Shown: positions 1 to 7,444, numbered from the stretch's first letter. The stretch is DNA of 11,352 bases from an uncultured Prevotellaceae bacterium (GCA_946405695.1 CAMJIA010000050.1:1-11352), one strand, 5' to 3'. Numbers and translations: made by a program. The notes: generated by a model from the sequence alone, not told the origin.

Positions 1-146
1 CAGTGCTTAGTACCAATATATTCTGCATAGTGCTGTTCGAAACGCTGCGTGGCTTCACCACGTAGATACCACCCGCTCTGCAGCACCTCATCGGCAGCAT
101 TCACGTAAGGCTCGTTAATTCGTTTCAGGTCTAAGTACTTCATCAT
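1..146 (-). CDS. DegT/DnrJ/EryC1/StrS sugar aminotransferase, N-terminal fragment
   Basis: Only the first 48 codons are present; the gene runs off the left edge. The translation begins MMKYLDLKRINEPYV and continues through QSGWYLRGEATQRFE to AEYIGTKHC. This is the N-terminal signature of PLP-dependent nucleotide-sugar aminotransferases (LDL-x-RIN, then SGWY-x-x-G, then FE-x-x-x-AEY-x-GTKHC), as in FdtB/QdtB. Such enzymes transfer an amino group from glutamate to a keto-sugar nucleotide. The catalytic Lys lies outside the window. The start ATG (146-144) overlaps the stop of the preceding GNAT gene as ATGA; a second in-frame ATG follows directly at 143-141 and could be the real start. Because an FdtA/QdtA-type ketoisomerase lies two genes upstream, the likely substrate is a dTDP-3-keto-6-deoxyhexose. 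That substrate is inferred from context, while the family call is direct. Confidence 0.88.
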   Translation of the reverse strand, partial: MMKYLDLKRINEPYVNAADEVLQSGWYLRGEATQRFEQHYAEYIGTKH

Positions 147-1084
147 AGCGTCCACTGATAAGTATCGAAACAAACTGCACGTCCTCCAAACCCTTCCTTC
201 TGATAAATGAGTGAGTCGTGAAGGTCGCTACTATGCGGCATATTCGATGTTCCAAGATCGAAATAACGAGCATCCGGATAGGCCTGATGAATAATATAGT
301 CGTAAAGCCCATCAACGGCATGGAGTCTCTTGCCTTCCGGTGAAGCCGAGATGTACTGAGAACGAACCACCTTGCCACAGAGATAAAGCACTGTTCCAGC
401 CAAAAGCTCACCCTCCTTAGAGTATGCCACCCACAGGCAGATATTCTCTGGAAAACGACTATGAAGCAGCTCTATCTCGCTGAGCGAATGGACAGGAGAA
501 GCATTGAACTTCTGTTTCAGATTGTCGGAGAGAATCTGCCAGAAAGCAGCAAAATCATTGCTTTGCTTTATTTGTATTCCATTCGTCCGTGCTTTATTCG
601 CAGCATAGTGCCTATCACGTTTCCATTTGATACGGTTAGTCGGCAGGATGACGGACGACACATCACGTCCAAGTAACTGGGCATGACTGTTAACAAATAA
701 AGCATAAAGATCTTCCTCTGCTGGCAACTGATGATAGATACAGGGCACAGGTTTATAAATGACACGTCGGATTCCAGCATTCCGAAGGAACGTATTTAGT
801 TCGACAAAGAACTGACAGACCTGAGCCGTAGTATTCTCGTGTGTAGTAATCAGACCGCCATACGTCAGTCCCTGATGAGAATAGAGTATATCGTCTTGAC
901 GATTGGCTGGCAACAAAGCACATAATTTACCATTCTCGAAAAACATCAATGAGTAATCAGCAAATCTGTCGGCATGATAGTCCATATAACCACGATAGAA
1001 CAGGAACGTAGCATTTTTGGAGTGCCCCACAAAAGCATCCCATTCTACTGCTCTATCCGGTGTATATCTGACTATTTCAACCAT
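143..1084 (-). CDS. GNAT/FemAB-like acyltransferase, probable sugar N-acyltransferase
   Basis: This 313-residue soluble protein has no signal peptide or membrane segment. The C-terminal half (about 150-310) carries the pattern of the FemAB-like GNAT_6 group: an RxxRHYAANKAR-type basic stretch near 156-166, then GELLAGTVLYL (225-235), then FDLGTSN (275-281), then SLIYQKEGFGGR (291-302). Members transfer acyl groups from acyl-CoA or aminoacyl donors. It starts inside the end of the ketoisomerase gene (8-base overlap) and ends in an ATGA overlap with the aminotransferase gene, so the three are probably translated together. In known dTDP-Fuc3NAc/Qui3NAc pathways the last step is acetylation of the 3-amino group, usually by a left-handed beta-helix enzyme (FdtC/QdtC). 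None is visible here, so this protein may fill that role. The substrate is inference; the GNAT-like fold is more certain. Confidence 0.8.
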   Translation of the reverse strand: MVEIVRYTPDRAVEWDAFVGHSKNATFLFYRGYMDYHADRFADYSLMFFENGKLCALLPANRQDDILYSHQGLTYGGLITTHENTTAQVCQFFVELNTFLRNAGIRRVIYKPVPCIYHQLPAEEDLYALFVNSHAQLLGRDVSSVILPTNRIKWKRDRHYAANKARTNGIQIKQSNDFAAFWQILSDNLKQKFNASPVHSLSEIELLHSRFPENICLWVAYSKEGELLAGTVLYLCGKVVRSQYISASPEGKRLHAVDGLYDYIIHQAYPDARYFDLGTSNMPHSSDLHDSLIYQKEGFGGRAVCFDTYQWTL

Positions 1085-1493
1085 TGTGCTTTACCCAATC
1101 CAAGAATTCATCATACTCATATATGTACTCGTCCTCATCGAACAATTCCGAGGCAAGCACCAGACACACAGCGCCACTACTGAAATCCTCCAGTGTACGC
1201 CAAACTCCCGTACCAATGTACAAGCCTTGATAAGGATGGTTCAGATGATAGATTTCCTTACCACCCTGTCCGTCATCGACGGTGACATCGAACGAGCCAC
1301 TGACAGCAATCACAATCTCCTCACACGTACGGTGGGCGTGACCGCCACGTCGTTCGCCAGAAGGCACATCATACGTCCAATAGACACGAGCGATGTCGAA
1401 CGGAATATTCTTCATCTGTTCCGCTACCGTCAGATTGCCACGCGGATCGACAATCTTGGGAAGATCTATGAGTCTGGCTTTTTCTTGTTTCAT
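1077..1493 (-). CDS. FdtA/QdtA-type dTDP-4-oxo-6-deoxyglucose 3,4-ketoisomerase (cupin)
   Basis: From the ATG at 1493 this encodes 138 residues, close to the length of characterised FdtA. It is a small cytoplasmic cupin that moves the keto group of dTDP-4-keto-6-deoxyglucose from C4 to C3, giving the substrate for a DegT-type aminotransferase. Hallmarks are DPRGNL (16-21), the ENKNIPF-like QMKNIPF (26-32), RVYWTYD (36-42), the RRGGHAHR core with probable catalytic His52 and His54, GLYIGTGVW, the DFSS turn, and the closing ASELFDEDEYI-YEYDEF. Whether the product is the galacto (FdtA) or gluco (QdtA) form cannot be told by eye, so no symbol is given. A TTG at 1520 would add nine residues and overlap the upstream gene; the ATG fits the family start better. 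The gene lies 16 bases downstream of the acyltransferase and overlaps the GNAT gene by 8. Confidence 0.9.
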   Translation of the reverse strand: MKQEKARLIDLPKIVDPRGNLTVAEQMKNIPFDIARVYWTYDVPSGERRGGHAHRTCEEIVIAVSGSFDVTVDDGQGGKEIYHLNHPYQGLYIGTGVWRTLEDFSSGAVCLVLASELFDEDEYIYEYDEFLDWVKHNG

Positions 1494-1509
1494 TGATCTA
1501 ATAACGATT

Positions 1510-2538
1510 TTATTTGCCAATTATTATAGATTGTAAATGTCTATTGAGTGGAGTAACGAAAAAAGAGTGGACTAACCAACTAAAAAGAACAACAATACCC
1601 ACACAAAACACTAGCATCAGTAGATAAGGAAGATGAAGTCCTGCTTTATCAGCATTATTGAGAAGAATTGCAAACATCAACTGATGGAGAAGATAGGTAT
1701 CCAATGTTAATGCGCCCAACCACACCATCGTCCGCGTTTTCAGAAAACGACTAACGAGTCCACCATAGGAATCCCCTTGCATGAAAACGAGCACCATAGG
1801 AATCATTATTACCCAATGAATAAGTGCATAGTGCCACCGTTCATGCAATGGATAGGTAACAATGGTAAGGACAACACCACAGCATAGTAATAGTTCTACA
1901 AATGTTGACCATCGAATACGTCCTAACGAAGGATACAACTGATAGCAACGCCATAACACCATTCCCCAAATGAAATCAAAAAGCCTGACTGGCGGGAAGA
2001 CATAAAGCCAATAATTTAAGTCATCAGTCTGCAAAAGAGACACGTAAGCCACATAGACCACCAACAGTAAAGCTGCAGTTCTCAAAAGAGTCCCAATACC
2101 CATACGACCTATTTTACCAAACAGCCAAGGGAAAAGGAACAGGAATAACAGCAAGTCAGACAGATACCAAGAAACCGCATTGCATGAAAAATAATAATCA
2201 GGAACAGGTATCCAGCTCTGTACAAGAAAAAGGTTGGGTATTATCGCCAAATAGTCATTGTCCGACATGGTCTTATGTCGGACAATGACTACTGTTAAAA
2301 GACACACCAAGTGAAGGGGGTAGAACTTAAAAAGCCTACGAAGTAGGAAATTCTTAAAACAGAAAGTTTCGTCGAGAATCTTTGGTCCATAACTTCTTGA
2401 CATGACAATTCCTGTCATCAGCATGAAGAACATCGGCCCCACACCAGTGCTATGACATTCAATCCCTGCATAGGAGAAATGAGCCAACATGACTGTCAGC
2501 GCAAACACGAATCGCAGGGACTGAAGTGTCTCTATCAT
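1510..2538 (-). CDS. Membrane acyltransferase family 3 (O-acetyltransferase-like)
   Basis: This 342-residue polytopic protein has about ten hydrophobic segments. Family hallmarks are the opening ETLQSLRFVFALTVMLAHFS with the conserved His20, FFMLMTGIVMSRSY (37-50) in the place of the usual FF-x-LSGF, and LLRRLFKFYPLHL (65-77) with the Arg pair of OafA/WecH-type enzymes. Such proteins take acetyl or other acyl groups across the inner membrane onto O-antigen, capsule or other glycans. The gene starts 6 bases after purT and ends just before the ketoisomerase, so it is probably in the same transcript and modifies the same glycan. It looks more AT-rich than its neighbours: three hand-counted 60-base lines (1621, 2041, 2221) give 33, 47 and 40% G+C, against 45 and 62% for two lines of xseA. 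This fits exchange of glycan genes. It contains a perfect inverted repeat at 2252-2291. The acceptor is unknown. Confidence 0.88.
   Translation of the reverse strand: MIETLQSLRFVFALTVMLAHFSYAGIECHSTGVGPMFFMLMTGIVMSRSYGPKILDETFCFKNFLLRRLFKFYPLHLVCLLTVVIVRHKTMSDNDYLAIIPNLFLVQSWIPVPDYYFSCNAVSWYLSDLLLFLFLFPWLFGKIGRMGIGTLLRTAALLLVVYVAYVSLLQTDDLNYWLYVFPPVRLFDFIWGMVLWRCYQLYPSLGRIRWSTFVELLLCCGVVLTIVTYPLHERWHYALIHWVIMIPMVLVFMQGDSYGGLVSRFLKTRTMVWLGALTLDTYLLHQLMFAILLNNADKAGLHLPYLLMLVFCVGIVVLFSWLVHSFFVTPLNRHLQSIIIGK
2252..2291. repeat. Perfect 17-bp inverted repeat with 6-base spacer inside the acyltransferase gene
   Basis: The left arm TAGTCATTGTCCGACAT (2252-2268) and right arm ATGTCGGACAATGACTA (2275-2291) are exact reverse complements, separated by GGTCTT (2269-2274). 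The next outward pair (2251/2292) does not match. The arms fall in codons 83-96, in the loop after a membrane segment (VVIVRH, then KT, then MSDNDY). In the transcript this would be a strong hairpin. No U-run follows it in the reading direction, so it does not look like an intrinsic terminator. A match of this length is very unlikely by chance, and the function is unknown. Confidence 0.9.
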
Positions 2539-2544
2539 CTCATC

Positions 2545-3750
2545 TTAATGTTCAAACTTTGTATAAGGGTCGGTACCTAGAACCGTTTTGGCCAAACGCT
2601 TTGCCTTATCGCGCAGTGCATTGACATCGTCACCCACCTCGCCGTAGCAAAGAACCACACCCATACGACGGCCCTTATGGGCCTCGGGCTTGCCGAAGAT
2701 GCGAATACGAGTGCGATCTTCCTTCAGTGCATCTACGAAGTTATAGTCGAGCAATGAACGGTCAACGGGAGTCTTGGCCTCTTGAGGAGACAGGATAACA
2801 GCCGAAGCGCCAGCATGCTCCAGATGGATGCCCGCAATGGGTAAGCCCATGACCGCACGGAAGTGGAGCTCAAACTCAGAGAGATTAGTAGTATGCCCCA
2901 GTGTCACCATACCTGTGTCATGGGGACGAGGACTCAGTTCACTGAAGATTACTTCGCCCTGTTTCGTCAGGAAGAACTCCACACCCCAGATGCCAGCACC
3001 AGTCAGTGCCTTCGTCACTTTGTCAGCCATCATTTGCGCCTGCTTCAAAGCCTCATCACTAATCTTATAGGGTTGCCACGACTCACGATAGTCACCAGCC
3101 TTTTGCACATGTCCGATAGGGGGACAGAAAAGTGTAGGCCAACCATGCTGCTGGGTTATAGTAAGCAGGGTGAACTCAGAATCGAAGTCGATGAATTCCT
3201 CGATAATCACTTCTTTCACATCACCACGTGAACCTTCCATAGCCTCCTTGAAAGCCTGTTCCAGTTCACCCTCGTTATGCACGTAGCTCTGACCGTGACC
3301 AGAAGAAGACATCAGCGGCTTTACCACACAAGGGAAGCCAATCTCCTCAGAAGCCTTCTTAAACTCCTCGAAAGTCTTAGCATAGAAATACTTTGCCGTA
3401 CGCAAGCCCAATTCTTTTGCAGCCAGGTCACGGATGGCACGACGATTCATCGTAAAGTTGACGGCACGAGCTGAGGGAACAACCTGAATACCCTGTTCCT
3501 CGAACTTGAACAGGCGCTCAGTGCGAATAGCCTCAATCTCAGGGACAATAATATCAGGCTTGTGTTTGTTGACAATAGCCTCGAGTGCATCACCATCGAG
3601 CATCGAGAACACTTCACGTTCGTCGGCCACCTGCATGGCAGGGGCATTGTCGTAACGATCACAGGCAATGACATACTGGCCCGCACGCATGGCGGCAATC
3701 ACGAATTCCTTGCCCAGCTCTCCTGAGCCTAAAAGCAATATCTTTTTCAT
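2545..3750 (-). CDS. purT: Formate-dependent phosphoribosylglycinamide formyltransferase (GAR transformylase 2)
   Basis: At 401 residues (E. coli PurT is 392), this matches PurT along its whole length. PurT makes formyl-GAR from GAR, formate and ATP in purine synthesis, independently of folate. The N-terminal domain has GSGELGKE (8-15), then [13 protein letters not shown] (31-43), then MLDGDAL and VPEIEAI (69-75). The ATP-grasp domain follows, with MNRRAIR (101-107), [12 protein letters not shown] (143-154), and the metal-binding Glu258 and Glu271 in GVEFF and [16 protein letters not shown]. The C-terminal domain has GASAVIL and [16 protein letters not shown]. No key residue looks lost, so it should be a working PurT. 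Its ATG overlaps the stop of rfbB as ATGA, and the membrane acyltransferase follows after 6 bases. A purine gene coupled to dTDP-sugar genes is odd, but the sequence gives no reason to assign it a sugar substrate. Confidence 0.97.
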   Translation of the reverse strand: MKKILLLGSGELGKEFVIAAMRAGQYVIACDRYDNAPAMQVADEREVFSMLDGDALEAIVNKHKPDIIVPEIEAIRTERLFKFEEQGIQVVPSARAVNFTMNRRAIRDLAAKELGLRTAKYFYAKTFEEFKKASEEIGFPCVVKPLMSSSGHGQSYVHNEGELEQAFKEAMEGSRGDVKEVIIEEFIDFDSEFTLLTITQQHGWPTLFCPPIGHVQKAGDYRESWQPYKISDEALKQAQMMADKVTKALTGAGIWGVEFFLTKQGEVIFSELSPRPHDTGMVTLGHTTNLSEFELHFRAVMGLPIAGIHLEHAGASAVILSPQEAKTPVDRSLLDYNFVDALKEDRTRIRIFGKPEAHKGRRMGVVLCYGEVGDDVNALRDKAKRLAKTVLGTDPYTKFEH

Positions 3751-4883
3751 CTGTTTTTATACATATTATCGTAATACTTCTGATAGTCACCACTGGTCAC
3801 ATTGTCGAGCCACTCCTGGTTGTCGAGATACCACTTCACAGTTTCCTCGATGCCCTCTTCGAACTGGAGCGACGGTTCCCAACCAAGTTCCTTCTGCAAC
3901 TTCGTAGAGTCGATGGCATAACGCAGATCGTGACCAGCACGGTCGGTTACATAGGTAATCAAATCCATGTCCTCGCCTTCCTTGCGTCCCAGCAGACGAT
4001 CGACGGTGTTGATGACCACCTTGATAATATCAATGTTCTTCCACTCGTTGAAGCCTCCGATATTGTAGGTTTCAGCGATTTTACCGTTATGGAAGATTGT
4101 GTCAATAGCACGTGCATGATCAACTACATACAGCCAGTCGCGCACATTTTCTCCCTTGCCATAGACAGGCAACGGCTTGCGGTGACGGATATTGTTGATG
4201 AACAAAGGAATAAGCTTCTCAGGGAACTGATAGGGTCCGTAGTTGTTCGAGCAGTTGGTTACGATGGTAGGCAAGCCAAACGTGTCATGGAAAGCACGCA
4301 CGAAGTGGTCTGAAGAAGCCTTGGCAGCACTATAGGGGCTATGGGGTTGGTACTTCAAGTCCTCCGTGAAGAATTTCTCACCATAAGCCAAATGATGCTT
4401 ACCGCTGGAAGCCTTGGTGGTGAATGGAGGTTCAATACCCTCTGGATGCGTCATCTGCAGAGCACCATACACCTCGTCGGTCGAGATATGATAGAAACGC
4501 TTGCCCTCATACTTCTCAGGAAGGCTCTCCCAATAAGCCTTAGCAGCCTGAAGCAGGCTCAGTGTACCCATCACGTTAGTCTGAGCGAAAGTAAAGGGGT
4601 CTTTGATGGAGCGGTCTACGTGACTCTCAGCAGCCAGATGAATAATGCCATCCACCTTTTTCTCCTGCATCAGCTTTAACACGCCGTCAAAGTCGCAGAT
4701 GTCCATCTTCACAAACTCATAGTTAGGCTTGTTCTCAATATCCTTTAGGTTAGCAAGGTTACCAGCATACGTCAACTTGTCGAGATTGATGATGTGGTAA
4801 TCAGGATACTTATTCACAAACAGGCGCACCACGTGACTTCCAATAAAACCAGCGCCACCAGTAATAATAATAGTTCTGTTCAT
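3747..4883 (-). CDS. rfbB: dTDP-glucose 4,6-dehydratase (RmlB/RfbB)
   Basis: This 378-residue cytoplasmic short-chain dehydrogenase-like enzyme converts dTDP-glucose to dTDP-4-keto-6-deoxyglucose using bound NAD. It has the nucleotide-binding GGAGFIGSH (9-17), [11 protein letters not shown] (33-43), [12 protein letters not shown] (82-93), the catalytic STDEVYG (134-140, with Thr135-Asp136-Glu137), and YSAAK (Tyr184, Lys188). It then has [31 protein letters not shown] and [12 protein letters not shown]. It is longer than the usual 350-360 residues because of an extra stretch around 141-178, before the catalytic Tyr. From memory, longer RmlB forms occur in this phylum. The product is the substrate of the ketoisomerase encoded downstream, and can also feed dTDP-rhamnose. 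No rmlA, rmlC or rmlD is in the window. A 23-base A/T-rich gap separates it from the phosphoesterase gene, with no clear promoter in it. Confidence 0.96.
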   Translation of the reverse strand: MNRTIIITGGAGFIGSHVVRLFVNKYPDYHIINLDKLTYAGNLANLKDIENKPNYEFVKMDICDFDGVLKLMQEKKVDGIIHLAAESHVDRSIKDPFTFAQTNVMGTLSLLQAAKAYWESLPEKYEGKRFYHISTDEVYGALQMTHPEGIEPPFTTKASSGKHHLAYGEKFFTEDLKYQPHSPYSAAKASSDHFVRAFHDTFGLPTIVTNCSNNYGPYQFPEKLIPLFINNIRHRKPLPVYGKGENVRDWLYVVDHARAIDTIFHNGKIAETYNIGGFNEWKNIDIIKVVINTVDRLLGRKEGEDMDLITYVTDRAGHDLRYAIDSTKLQKELGWEPSLQFEEGIEETVKWYLDNQEWLDNVTSGDYQKYYDNMYKNR

Positions 4884-4906
4884 ACCGCTTTTTTATTAAT
4901 TATTTC

Positions 4907-5398
4907 TTATCTTCCTAATGTTATAACTTCACAATCACTGAATTTATTGCCTTCGATGGTCAATCTTATCAGTGTTCGTTCTTTATGCCACCCCTGTAGT
5001 CCGGCAGCCCCAGGATTAATATGCAAAAGACCCAGTGTTTTGTCGTACTGTACTTTAAGGATATGTGAATGGCCGGCAATAAACAACTGGGGTGGCGAGG
5101 CATAGAGTTGTCCACGAACGCTATAGTCGTAATTGCCAGGATAGCCACCAATATGCTTCATCATCACATCGACATCCTCACACTTCCAGCGCAACTTCTC
5201 CGGATACATCAGCCTGAGGTCACCGCCGTCGCAATTTCCACAAACCGCACGAAGAGGACGGAAGGCAGCCAGTTTCTCTGCCACCTCCACACTGCCAATG
5301 TCGCCCGCATGCCAAATCTCGTCACAAGGTTCGAAGTAATGCAGGTACTTCTCGTCCCAGTAGGAGTGTGTGTCGCTGATAATCCCTATCTTTTTCAT
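4907..5398 (-). CDS. YfcE/MJ0936-type metallophosphoesterase
   Basis: This 163-residue cytoplasmic phosphodiesterase-like protein has the full calcineurin-like metal set: SDTH (8-11, Asp9 and His11), HAGDIG (30-35, Asp33), CGNCDG (53-58, Asn55 and Asp57), MKHIGGYPG with His82, and AGHSH (108-112, His110 and His112). It ends with the INPGAAG turn typical of the YfcE branch. The family hydrolyses phosphodiesters with two metal ions; physiological substrates are mostly unknown. The length is normal for the family. Its ATG overlaps the stop of the kinase-like gene as ATGA, so the two are probably translationally coupled. The symbol yfcE is not assigned because family members are not clearly orthologous. 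Confidence 0.92.
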   Translation of the reverse strand: MKKIGIISDTHSYWDEKYLHYFEPCDEIWHAGDIGSVEVAEKLAAFRPLRAVCGNCDGGDLRLMYPEKLRWKCEDVDVMMKHIGGYPGNYDYSVRGQLYASPPQLFIAGHSHILKVQYDKTLGLLHINPGAAGLQGWHKERTLIRLTIEGNKFSDCEVITLGR

Positions 5399-6018
5399 AA
5401 TCCTAAACGCTTACGAATAAAAGCTGCTATCAGTTTCTCCGTCTCCACCAAGCCCAAGATACTAGAATCAATACAGAGGTCGTAGCTCTCTGCTGCGCCC
5501 CACTTCTTACCGGTATAGTAGTTATAATAGGCCGCACGACGGTCTTCCTCCTGTAGGATGATGCGCTTAGCCTGCTGGGGAGTCACCGAACGGCGTGCCA
5601 ACAACTGGTCTATACGGTAGCGCATGGAAGCAGAGACAAACACCTTCACCACATTAGGCATATCACGCAACACATAGTCTGCACAGCGTCCTACAAAGAC
5701 GCAGCTACCTTCTTCGGCAGCCTTGCGGATAGCATCGCTCTGAAACTGGAACAGGCTCTCTTGCGAGAAGTTCGACTTATAGAGATTAACACCAGCCAGT
5801 TGTGTGGGTTGCATATTCAACAGACTACGCAGAAACCCTTTCTTCTCGTCGCTCTGCTCGAAGATTTTCTCACTGAATCCGCTCTCCTTAGCGGCCAGAT
5901 TGAGCAGTTCCCGGTCATAGTACTTGGCATTGAAGTCCATTGCCAGCATTCGTGCGATGTCGTGGCCACCGCTACCTAACTGTCTACCTACACAGATAAT
6001 TACATGTTTGTCTGCCAT
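5395..6018 (-). CDS. Cytidylate kinase-like family P-loop protein
   Basis: This 207-residue soluble protein has the start of the cytidylate kinase-like family (PF13189 type): VIICVGRQLGSGGHDIARML (6-25), then YYDRELLNLAAKESGF, then SCVFVGRCADYVLRD, then VFVSASMRYRID. The P-loop reads G-R-Q-L-G-S-G-G-H instead of a classical GxxxxGKS/T, so the usual Walker A Lys is missing. That is typical of this family and distinguishes it from true Cmk. A Lys/Arg-rich lid (LARRSVTPQQAKRIILQEEDRR) follows near 140-160. The substrate is unknown; a nucleotide or nucleoside kinase role is inference. The gene follows the MATE gene after 20 bases, has a good Shine-Dalgarno site (6026-6031), and overlaps the phosphoesterase gene by 4 bases. 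Confidence 0.88.
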   Translation of the reverse strand: MADKHVIICVGRQLGSGGHDIARMLAMDFNAKYYDRELLNLAAKESGFSEKIFEQSDEKKGFLRSLLNMQPTQLAGVNLYKSNFSQESLFQFQSDAIRKAAEEGSCVFVGRCADYVLRDMPNVVKVFVSASMRYRIDQLLARRSVTPQQAKRIILQEEDRRAAYYNYYTGKKWGAAESYDLCIDSSILGLVETEKLIAAFIRKRLGL

Positions 6019-6025
6019 TCTTTAT

Positions 6026-6031
6026 CTCCTT
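6026..6031 (-). promoter_or_regulatory. Shine-Dalgarno site of the kinase-like gene
   Basis: AAGGAG on the minus strand lies 7 bases before the ATG at 6018. It supports that start. It stands out because the other starts in this window show little or no such signal, as is usual in Bacteroidota. Confidence 0.6.
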
Positions 6032-6038
6032 AACTTCT

Positions 6039-7382
6039 CTAACTTTTTAACTTCTTCATATACCACCACAGAATGGGGATGGTCATTAGGAACGATGCCA
6101 TATCACTGGCAGGCATCGAATACCAAACTCCGTCCAACTGCCAGAACAACGGGAACACGAAAGCCATTGGCAACAACATGAACAACTGTCTTGACAGTGA
6201 AAGGAATATCGAAATCTTTACCTTTCCAATACTTTGGAAGAAGTGGGTGATAGTAGCTTGCGCACCCACCACAAAGAACACCAGCATATCGAGTTTGATA
6301 CCCGTGGCTGACAATTCTATCAGTGTCTCGTCGGTCGTAAAGATGCGTGCTATCTCACGTGGAAAGAGCATTGACAGCGTCCAACCCACCAACAAGATTC
6401 CCGTAGCGCACCCAATGGCTATGAACAAACAACGAAACATACGGTCGTGCTTCTCAGCACCGTAATTATAGCCGACAATGGGTTGCATACCCTGGCACAC
6501 ACCCATCACGAACATGAAAAACATCAGTACTACCGAGTTAGCAATGGAATAGGCGCCTACAGCCATATCGCCGCCGTAGTGTACGAACTGATTGTTCATG
6601 AAGATAACAATGATGCACGAGGTACTCTGCATCAAAAACGGAGATATGCCAATGGAAATAATATTGCGTACCAGGTCTTTCCTCAACCGATAAATACCAC
6701 GCCTCAGATACAGTATCTCTTTTTGGTCGCTAAACAACCACACCTGCCAACAGAGTGCCAACGATTGCGACACTACAGTGGCCAGGGCCGCACCACGAAT
6801 ACCCCACCGGAACCACCAGACAAAGGCGATAACCAGTATGATATTACAGCCAACCGTAAACAACGTAGCATTCATGGCATGCCGTGGTTTTCCTGCCGCA
6901 CGCAACACAGCATTCAGACCGAAATACATGTGTGTCACCACATTACCCAACAGGATAACCTGCATAAACTCACGGGCATAAGGCAGTGTTACGTCAGAGG
7001 CTCCGAAGAAACGCAGAATAGGATCCAGGAAGATGAGAGACAGCAGCATGAACAACGTTCCGATAATCAGATTGAGCGTCACAGTGTTTCCCAACAGATT
7101 CTGGGCACGCTTGTAGTTGCGTTGTCCCAGATTCACCGAGATACTTGCAGATGAGCCCACACCTACTGCTGCACCAAATGCTGCACTGAGGTTCATAAAG
7201 GGGAAGGTAATGCCCAAACCGGCAATAGCTTCAGGACCTACCACCTGACCGATAAAAGCGCGGTCAATAATATTATAAAGAGACGATGCCGTCATAGCCA
7301 CAATGGCAGGCAGGGCATACTGCACGAGCAGTTGTCCTACAGGCTTCGTTCCCAGTTCGAGAGTTGCTTGTTTATTGTCCAT
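6039..7382 (-). CDS. MATE family efflux transporter
   Basis: This 447-residue inner-membrane protein has about twelve hydrophobic segments in two related halves (roughly 15-215 and 240-445), the length and layout of MATE drug/Na+ or H+ antiporters of the MepA/DinF type. Hallmarks are GTKPVGQLLVQYALPAIVAM near the start, then SSLYNIIDRAFIGQVVGPEAIAGLG, then FGAAVGVGSSASISVNLGQRNYKRAQ in the first half. The second half has GISPFLMQSTSCI and GVCQGMQPIVGYNYGAEKHDR. The exported compound cannot be told from sequence. It is the first gene after the promoter at 7396-7427 and probably heads the leftward operon, with the kinase-like gene 20 bases downstream. The 5' untranslated region would be only about ten bases. 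Confidence 0.94.
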   Translation of the reverse strand: MDNKQATLELGTKPVGQLLVQYALPAIVAMTASSLYNIIDRAFIGQVVGPEAIAGLGITFPFMNLSAAFGAAVGVGSSASISVNLGQRNYKRAQNLLGNTVTLNLIIGTLFMLLSLIFLDPILRFFGASDVTLPYAREFMQVILLGNVVTHMYFGLNAVLRAAGKPRHAMNATLFTVGCNIILVIAFVWWFRWGIRGAALATVVSQSLALCWQVWLFSDQKEILYLRRGIYRLRKDLVRNIISIGISPFLMQSTSCIIVIFMNNQFVHYGGDMAVGAYSIANSVVLMFFMFVMGVCQGMQPIVGYNYGAEKHDRMFRCLFIAIGCATGILLVGWTLSMLFPREIARIFTTDETLIELSATGIKLDMLVFFVVGAQATITHFFQSIGKVKISIFLSLSRQLFMLLPMAFVFPLFWQLDGVWYSMPASDMASFLMTIPILWWYMKKLKS

Positions 7383-7395
7383 AATAAATAATGTG

Positions 7396-7427
7396 CAAAA
7401 TTACAGTTATTTCTTTGAATAGCCAAA
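7396..7427 (-). promoter_or_regulatory. Bacteroidetes-type promoter for the leftward operon
   Basis: On the minus strand there is TTTG (plus positions 7427-7424), a 20-base spacer, and TAATTTTG (7403-7396). This matches the -33 TTTG / -7 TAnnTTTG consensus of the primary sigma factor in Bacteroidetes. Transcription would begin close to the MATE start codon at 7382. Confidence 0.72.
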
Positions 7428-7444
7428 AATATCTTCATTTTTCT

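Noticed and set aside
241..270. Short inverted repeat TTCGAT/ATCGAA in the GNAT gene
   Set aside because: Six paired bases with an 8-base loop are expected by chance in a window of this size.
1494..1520. TTG start for the ketoisomerase, nine residues longer and overlapping the acyltransferase
   Set aside because: The added residues do not fit the family start, and the ATG at 1493 gives the usual length. The TTG cannot be fully excluded.
2545..3750. PurT as a sugar N-formyltransferase for a 3-formamido sugar
   Set aside because: Known sugar formyltransferases use N10-formyltetrahydrofolate and are not ATP-grasp enzymes; this protein matches true PurT throughout.
6447..7154. Long open frame (235 codons) antisense to the MATE gene
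   Set aside because: The translation is low in complexity, rich in His/Gln/Arg, resembles no family, and lies entirely over a well-recognised gene.
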